NCBI GenBank assembly: GCA_027489455.1
Contig: JAIXZR010000136.1
Span: 1-64,000, forward strand
Length of the DNA stretch: 64,000 nucleotides
Source of the DNA: Rubrivivax sp.
GTDB lineage: Bacteria; Pseudomonadota; Gammaproteobacteria; Burkholderiales; Burkholderiaceae_C
Direction: 5' to 3'
Position numbers and translations under genes: made by a program. The notes under the pieces were generated by a model. The model did no database searches, was not told where the DNA came from, and saw only the letters and a list, made by a program, of their open reading frames with translations. This document shows, piece by piece, positions 58,268-64,000 of this stretch (positions are counted from its first letter, which is position 1; each line of letters starts with the position of its first letter).

Positions 58268-61200
58268 ATGGCATCGTTCTTCATCGACCGGCCCATCTTC
58301 GCCTGGGTCATCGCCATCATCATCATGCTGGCCGGCCTGGGGGCCACGCTCAGCCTGCCGCTGGAGCGCTACCCCGACATCGCGCCCACGCGCGTGAGCA
58401 TCAACACCAGCTACCCGGGGGCATCGGCCAAGACGATCGAGGATTCGGTGACGCAGATCATCGAGCAGAACCTCAAGGGCATCGACGGCCTGCTGTCGAT
58501 CGAGTCGTCCAGCAACGCTTCGGGCAGCGCCAACATCAACCTCAGCTTCGTCGCCGGCACCAACCCCGACACGGCGCAGATGCAGGTGCAGAACAAGGTG
58601 CAGCAGGCGATATCGCGCCTGCCGCAGGCGGTGCAGGCGCAGGGCGTGCGCGTGACCAAGGCCGGCAGCGAATTCCTGATGGTGGCCACCCTCACCAGCG
58701 AGGACCCGGACATCGACTCGGCCGATCTGGGCGACTACCTCAACAGCACGCTGGTGGACATCATCAGCCGCATCGACGGCGTGGGCGACGTCAACGTCTT
58801 CGGCTCGGGCTATGCGATGCGGATCTGGCTCGATCCCGTGAAGCTGCAGCGTTATGCGCTCGTCCCGGGCGACGTGCGCACGGCGCTGCTGGCGCAGAAC
58901 ACCGAGGTCTCGGCCGGGCAGATCGGCGCCCAGCCCGCCCCCGAGGGCCAGCGGCTGACGGCCATCGTCACCGCACGCAGCCGGCTGCAGACGGCCGAGC
59001 AGTTCGCCAACATCGTGCTGCGCGTGCAGGCCGACGGCTCGGCGCTGCGGCTGGGCGACGTGGCGCGCGTGGAACTGGGGCAGGACAGCTACACCACCAC
59101 CATCCGCAGCGGCGGGCGCGCTGCGTCGGCCATGGCCATCTTCCCCGCCAGCGGCGCCAACGCGCTGGCCACGGGCGAAGCGGTCAAGGCCAAGCTGGCG
59201 GAGCTGGCGCCCTTCTTCCCGCCGGGCGTGAAGTCCACCGTGACCTACGACACCACGCCCTTCATCCGCGTCTCGATCCAGGGCGTGGTGAAGACGCTGA
59301 TCGAAGCCATGGTGCTGGTGGTCGTGATCATGTACCTGTTCATGCAGAACCTGCGCGCCACGCTGATCCCGGCCGTGGCGGTGCCGGTGGTGATGCTGGG
59401 CACGATGGGCATCCTGGCGGTGGCGGGCTTCTCGATCAACACGCTGACGATGTTCGGCCTGGTACTGGCCATCGGCCTGCTGGTGGACGACGCCATCGTG
59501 GTGGTGGAAAACGTCGAACGCCTGATGCGCGAGCAAGGCCTGTCGCCGCGCGAGGCCACGCGCAAGAGCATGGGCGAAATCAGCGGCGCGCTGGTGGGCA
59601 TCGCGGTGGTGCTGTCGGCGGTGTTCATCCCGATGGCCTTCTTCGGCGGCTCCACGGGCGTGATCTACCGGCAGTTCAGCATCACCGTGGTCTCGGCGAT
59701 GGTGCTGTCGGTGCTGGTAGCGATGACGCTGTCACCGGCGATGTGCGCCACGATCCTGAAGCCGCACACCGGCCACGACAAGCACGCCGGCCCGCTGGGG
59801 CCGCTGCTGGACCGCTTCTTCGGGGGCTTCAACCGCGGCTTCGACCGCTTCACGCAGCGCTACGTCGGCCAGGTGGGCTGGCTGGCCGGGCGCGGCAAGC
59901 GCAGCTTTGCCGTCTTCCTGCTGCTGGTGGGCGTCACGGCGCTGCTCTACCGCAGCCTGCCCACGTCCTTCCTGCCCGACGAAGACCAGGGCGGCCTGCA
60001 GATCCAGGTGCGCATGGCGCCGGGCGCCACCGCCGAGCGGCTGGAAGGCGTGATGCAGAGCGTCGAGGCCTACCTGGCCGAGCAGCCCGAGGTGCAGTTC
60101 TACAACCTGGTGCGTGGCGATGCTGGCGACCAGGGCTCGGGCCGCGGCTTCATCCGCCTGCAGGACTGGTCGCAACGCCCGGCCGCCAACCAGGCCGCGG
60201 GCGCCCTGGCCGAACGCTTCAGCCGCGAAATGGGCCGGCGGGTGCGCGATGCCAGCGTCTTCGTCGTGCAGCCGCCCACGGTGCGCGGGCTGGGCGGCAG
60301 CGCCGGCGTGCAGTTCTTCCTGCAGGACCTGGGCGGCCTGGGCCCCGAGGCCCTGGCCAAGGCCCGCGACCAGCTGATCGACGCCGCTTCCAAGCGCCCG
60401 GAATTCAGCCGTCCGCGCAACAACAGCCTGACGGAAACGCCGCAGCTGGCCATCAGCTTCGACGACCAGAAGGCCGGCGCGCTGGGTGTCAGCACCGCGG
60501 CCATCAACGAGACCCTGTCGATCGCGCTGGGCGGCAGCTACGTCAACGACTTCATCGACCGCGGCCGCGTCAAGCGCGTGCTGGTGCAGGGCGAAGGCGC
60601 TTACCGCGCCGACCCCGACAGCCTGCGCCACTGGTACGTGCGCAATGCCAGCGGGCAGATGGTGTCGTTCAGCGCCTTTGCCAGCAGCCGCTGGGTCAAC
60701 GGCCCGCGCCAGCTGGTGCGCTACAACGGCAGCGCGGCCTTCGAGATCCAGGCCGACATCGCCCCGGGCGTGAGCTCGGGCGCGGCGATGAAGGCGATGG
60801 AGGAACTGCTGCGCGAGATGCCGGCCGGCATCGGCTACGAATGGTCCGGCCGCAGCTATCAGGAAAGGCTGTCGGGCGACCAGGCGCCGCTGCTGTACGC
60901 GGTGTCGATCCTGTTCATCTTCCTGTGCCTGGCGGCGCTGTACGAAAGCTGGAGCGTGCCCTTCAGCGTGATGCTGGTGGTGCCGCTGGGCATCCTCGGG
61001 GCGCTGGCGGCCAGCCATCTGGGCGGGCAGAACAATGACGTGTTCTTCCAGGTGGGCCTGCTCACCACCGTCGGGCTGAGTGCGAAGAACGCGATCCTGA
61101 TCGTCGAGTTCGCCGAGACCCTGCGCGCCCAGGGCATGGGGCTGCTGGACGCCACGCTCAAGGCCTGCCAGCAGCGGCTGCGGCCGATCCTGATGACGTC

Positions 61201-61432
61201 GCTGGCCTTCGGCATGGGCGTGCTGCCGCTGGCGCTGGCCAGCGGTGCGGGCTCGGGCTCGCAGCAGGCCATCGGCTTCGGCGTGCTGGGCGGCATGATC
61301 AGCGCCACGGTGCTGGGGATCTTCTTCGTGCCGCTCTTCTACCTGTGGGTGAAGTCGCTGTTCTCGCGCTCGCAGCCCCAAGCCGCGCCGCCAGCGGGGC
61401 CGGCTGCGCCGCAAGCCGGGGTGTCGTCATGA
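58268..61432 (+). CDS. RND efflux permease (HAE1 family, AcrB/MexB-like)
   Basis: MASFFIDRPIFAWVIAIIIMLAGLGATLSLPLERYPDIAPTRVSINTSYPGASAKTIEDSVTQIIEQNLKGIDGLL...LAIGLLVDDAIVVVENVERLM. Confidence 0.96.
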   Translation: MASFFIDRPIFAWVIAIIIMLAGLGATLSLPLERYPDIAPTRVSINTSYPGASAKTIEDSVTQIIEQNLKGIDGLLSIESSSNASGSANINLSFVAGTNPDTAQMQVQNKVQQAISRLPQAVQAQGVRVTKAGSEFLMVATLTSEDPDIDSADLGDYLNSTLVDIISRIDGVGDVNVFGSGYAMRIWLDPVKLQRYALVPGDVRTALLAQNTEVSAGQIGAQPAPEGQRLTAIVTARSRLQTAEQFANIVLRVQADGSALRLGDVARVELGQDSYTTTIRSGGRAASAMAIFPASGANALATGEAVKAKLAELAPFFPPGVKSTVTYDTTPFIRVSIQGVVKTLIEAMVLVVVIMYLFMQNLRATLIPAVAVPVVMLGTMGILAVAGFSINTLTMFGLVLAIGLLVDDAIVVVENVERLMREQGLSPREATRKSMGEISGALVGIAVVLSAVFIPMAFFGGSTGVIYRQFSITVVSAMVLSVLVAMTLSPAMCATILKPHTGHDKHAGPLGPLLDRFFGGFNRGFDRFTQRYVGQVGWLAGRGKRSFAVFLLLVGVTALLYRSLPTSFLPDEDQGGLQIQVRMAPGATAERLEGVMQSVEAYLAEQPEVQFYNLVRGDAGDQGSGRGFIRLQDWSQRPAANQAAGALAERFSREMGRRVRDASVFVVQPPTVRGLGGSAGVQFFLQDLGGLGPEALAKARDQLIDAASKRPEFSRPRNNSLTETPQLAISFDDQKAGALGVSTAAINETLSIALGGSYVNDFIDRGRVKRVLVQGEGAYRADPDSLRHWYVRNASGQMVSFSAFASSRWVNGPRQLVRYNGSAAFEIQADIAPGVSSGAAMKAMEELLREMPAGIGYEWSGRSYQERLSGDQAPLLYAVSILFIFLCLAALYESWSVPFSVMLVVPLGILGALAASHLGGQNNDVFFQVGLLTTVGLSAKNAILIVEFAETLRAQGMGLLDATLKACQQRLRPILMTSLAFGMGVLPLALASGAGSGSQQAIGFGVLGGMISATVLGIFFVPLFYLWVKSLFSRSQPQAAPPAGPAAPQAGVSS

Positions 61433-62820
61433 AGCACCTGCGCATCAGCGTGCTGGCCCTGGGCGCCGCGCTCGCCGGCTGCGGCAGCCTGGTCCCGCCA
61501 GCGGCCAGCCCGGCGCCGCAGCTGCGCGAGAGCTTCCGCGACGCCAGCGACCCGCCCCTGTCCACCGCCGCCGGCAGCCACGAATGGGCCGGCTTCTTCA
61601 CTGACGAGCGCCTGCGCCAGGTGGTTGGCCTGGCGCTGGCCGACAACCGTACGCTGCGCGCCGGCATGGCCGCGGTGGAGCGGGCGCGGGCGCTTTACGG
61701 CGTGACGCTGGCCAACGCCGTGCCTGATCTCGATGCCACGGCTTCGGCCAGCCGCCAGCGCAGCAGCGGCAGCAGCGCTGGCACCAGCAGCAGCTACAGC
61801 GTGCAGCTGGGCCTGGCGGCTTGGGAGATCGATCTCTTCAACCGCGTGGGTGCACTGCAGGGGGCGGCGCTGGCCCGCTACCTGGCGCAGGAAGAAACCC
61901 AGCGCGGCGCCCGCCTGGCCCTGGTGGCCGACGTGGCCAATGCCTGGCTGGCCCTGGCCGCCGAAGGCCAGCGCCTGCAGCTGGCGCGGGCCCTGCGCGA
62001 CAGCCAGCAGCGCAGCCTGGCGCTGGCCGAGCGGCAGTACCAGCTGGGCGCGGCATCGGGCCTGCAGCGTGCACGGGCGCAGACCGCCTTCGAAGCGGCG
62101 CGCGCCGAAGCTGCGCGCAGCGCCGCGGCCGTGGTGCAGGCCCGGCTGGCGCTGGAGCTGCTGGTGGGCCAGCCCCTGCCCGCGACGCTGCTGCCCGGGG
62201 GCGAAGCGACCGACGCATCGGCCCTGCCCGATCTGCCCCCCGGCCTGCCGGCCACGGTGCTGCTCCAGCGGCCGGATCTGCGTGCCGCCGAGCAGACACT
62301 GCAGGCGGCGTCTTTCGACGTGGGCGCAGCGCGGGCGGCACGCTTTCCGCGCCTGTCGCTGACGGCCAGCGCCGGCACCCGCAGCGCGGACCTGGACGGC
62401 CTCTTCCGGCCTGGCAGCGGCGTCTTCAGCGTCGTGCCCAGCCTGGTGCTGCCGATCTTCGACGGCGGTGAGCGGCAAGGCCAGGTCGACGCCACCGAAG
62501 CGGGGCGCCGGCAGGCGCTGGCGCAATACGAGGCCGCGCTGCAGACCGCCTTCCGCGAAGTGGCCGATGCCCTGGCCGTGCGCGACAGCCTGGCCGAACG
62601 CCTGGCCGCACAACAGGCCCAGGTGGCGGCCGCAGCGCGCAGTCTGGCGCTGTCGGAGCAGGCCTACCGCCTGGGCGGCGCAAGCCAGCTGGAACTGCTG
62701 GACGCGCAGCGCCAGTTGGCCACCGCCCAGCAAGGCCTGGTGACGCTGCGCCAGACCGAGCAGAGCAACCGCGTGGCCCTGCTGCGCGCACTGGGCGGGC
62801 GCTGGACGCCGGGTGCCTAA
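61429..62820 (+). CDS. RND efflux outer-membrane lipoprotein (NodT/OprM family)
   Basis: Lipobox ALAGCGSLVPP; DNRTLRAGMAAVERARALYGVTLANAVPDLDATAS...VLLQRPDLRAAEQTLQAASFDVGAARAARFPRLSLTAS. Confidence 0.94.
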   Translation: MKHLRISVLALGAALAGCGSLVPPAASPAPQLRESFRDASDPPLSTAAGSHEWAGFFTDERLRQVVGLALADNRTLRAGMAAVERARALYGVTLANAVPDLDATASASRQRSSGSSAGTSSSYSVQLGLAAWEIDLFNRVGALQGAALARYLAQEETQRGARLALVADVANAWLALAAEGQRLQLARALRDSQQRSLALAERQYQLGAASGLQRARAQTAFEAARAEAARSAAAVVQARLALELLVGQPLPATLLPGGEATDASALPDLPPGLPATVLLQRPDLRAAEQTLQAASFDVGAARAARFPRLSLTASAGTRSADLDGLFRPGSGVFSVVPSLVLPIFDGGERQGQVDATEAGRRQALAQYEAALQTAFREVADALAVRDSLAERLAAQQAQVAAAARSLALSEQAYRLGGASQLELLDAQRQLATAQQGLVTLRQTEQSNRVALLRALGGRWTPGA

Positions 62821-62869
62821 GCCGGTGGCGGGCCTGCCGTGGCCGATGCGCCGGCCCGGGCGCGTGCGT

Positions 62870-63562
62870 TCAACGCTCGCGGCGCTGCCGGCGCGCCCAG
62901 CCCAGCGCCGCGGCCAGGCCGCCCAGCAGCAGGCCGGCGCTGGCCGGCTCGGGCACCGCGCTGACGCCCAATTCCAGGTGGTAGACGGCCGTGCCGGTGC
63001 CGGTGTCCTGGATCCAGAAGGCATAGCTGCCGGCGGGCAGCGGCGTGCTGAAGCCGATCGCCCCCGGGCTCGTGCCCATCACGGGCAGGATGTCGCTGCC
63101 GATGTCGTTTTCGCCGTAGTGCCAGTAGCCCAACAAACCCGCCGGGCTGCCCCCGGTGGGGTTGACGGTGACCTGGCTGCCCGCCTGCAGCGCGATGAAG
63201 CTCAGCGCCGAGATGCCCAGCGCGCTGGTGCCCGGCATCACGGTCAGGCTGTCCAGCTGTGCACCGGCGGGCAGCGTGAAGCGGAAGTAGTCGCGGTCGA
63301 CCACGCCATTGGTGCGGCCGGTGGTGCCGATGATAAGGTTGGCGCCGGCCTGCAGGCTGATCTGCGTGGGGCTGCTGCCCAGGTTGGCAAAGTCCCCCTG
63401 GGTGGCTTCGTTCCAGACCGTGGCCGCCTGCACCGCGCCCCATGTGCAGGCGCACAGCAGGCCCAGCGCTGCCTGCCGCAGCCGGTGGGCCGCGGGGGCG
63501 ATCGGGCCCGGGCGCCCGCGCGCGGCGGTGTCGCGGCCCGCGGGCCGGAAGCTTGGATTCAT
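62870..63562 (-). CDS. PEP-CTERM sorting-domain exported protein
   Basis: C-term VSAVPEPASAGLLLGGLAAALGWARRQRRER. Confidence 0.85.
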   Translation of the reverse strand: MNPSFRPAGRDTAARGRPGPIAPAAHRLRQAALGLLCACTWGAVQAATVWNEATQGDFANLGSSPTQISLQAGANLIIGTTGRTNGVVDRDYFRFTLPAGAQLDSLTVMPGTSALGISALSFIALQAGSQVTVNPTGGSPAGLLGYWHYGENDIGSDILPVMGTSPGAIGFSTPLPAGSYAFWIQDTGTGTAVYHLELGVSAVPEPASAGLLLGGLAAALGWARRQRRER

Positions 63563-63711
63563 GGTGCCTTTCGTGTTGATCGTGCCGTGCCGGCGCAGCG
63601 GCCAGCCCATCGTAGGTGCTGCGACGGGCCGCGGGCAAGCCGGGCCCGCCGGAAACCGCTGCTGCACTGGCCCCCCAGGGGTTACATTGGCCTTCACTGA
63701 GCCCGCCTTCC

Positions 63712-64000
63712 GTGCCTTCCGAAACCGCCATCGATAGCGACACAGACCTCCGTCGACTGGCCGCCCTGCACGGCCTGGGTCTGCTGCAGCGTGGCGAAGA
63801 GCCGGTCGCTGCCGGCGACGCGACGGCGGCCGCCGATCCGGCGTTCGACGACATCGTGCAGCTGGCCGCCGCCGGCTGTGACGCACCGGCGGCGCTGTTC
63901 ACCGTGCTGGGCCGCCAGTGGTTGCACTTCCGGGGCCGCCTGGGCCTGGCCGTGGCCGCGGTGCCGCGCGAAGGCTCGTTCTGCGCCGCGGCACTGGCGC
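63712..64000 (+). CDS. GAF-domain sensory protein, N-terminal fragment (runs off window end)
   Basis: LRRLAALHGLGLLQRGEE...PAFDDIVQLAAAGCDAPAALFTVLGRQWLHFRGRLGL...VPREGSFCAAALA. Confidence 0.7.
   Translation, partial: MPSETAIDSDTDLRRLAALHGLGLLQRGEEPVAAGDATAAADPAFDDIVQLAAAGCDAPAALFTVLGRQWLHFRGRLGLAVAAVPREGSFCAAALA

Noticed and set aside
55310-59536. 1408-aa minus-strand ORF
   Set aside because: Only its C-terminal part (from 56707) is the histidine kinase; the rest is antisense to the RND adaptor and permease genes, a high-GC artefact.
56734-61038. 1434-aa plus-strand ORF
   Set aside because: Arg/Pro/Gly-rich shadow frame of the RND adaptor and permease genes; no domain motifs.
54589-62820. 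BaeSR-like regulators and RND trio as a novel system
   Set aside because: Two-component system divergent from an RND efflux operon is a well-known arrangement; nothing unusual seen.

Overview
High-GC, gene-dense proteobacterial chromosome segment; gene content and order suggest Burkholderiales (inference). From left to right it holds: (1) a housekeeping block: sodB (partial), xseA, exbB/exbD-like, lpxK, Trm112-like, kdsB, adk and an SDR. (2) A 6.9-21.7 kb block on the minus strand. It has two TonB-dependent receptors interleaved with five TPR/2OG-Fe(II) oxygenase, Asp/Asn beta-hydroxylase and sulfotransferase proteins, one of them a hydroxylase-sulfotransferase fusion, plus a small secreted protein. 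This looks like an uncharacterised peptide/protein modification system. (3) A Yej/Opp-type peptide ABC transporter followed by ldcA and tadA. (4) An 8.9 kb integrated element in tRNA-Ser(UGA), bounded by a 14-bp direct repeat. It carries a P4-type integrase, AlpA-like regulator, Toprim primase, helicase, small orphans and a lone HK97-type major capsid protein, and looks like a minimal phage satellite with a concentric dyad structure as candidate origin or packaging site. (5) A compact 42-51.7 kb cluster of divergent pterin/flavin-pathway-like enzymes (PTPS-like, GTP cyclohydrolase II-like, RibD-reductase-like, creatininase/MftE-like) with a GT4, a SAM methyltransferase, a zinc-less MDR dehydrogenase, a CDP-alcohol phosphatidyltransferase, YceI and a sulfatase-superfamily protein. 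This is a candidate undescribed small-molecule pathway. (6) A nuclease-helicase, BaeSR-like two-component system, RND efflux trio, PEP-CTERM protein and a GAF-domain gene (partial). All calls come from reading motifs in the translations; no database search was run.
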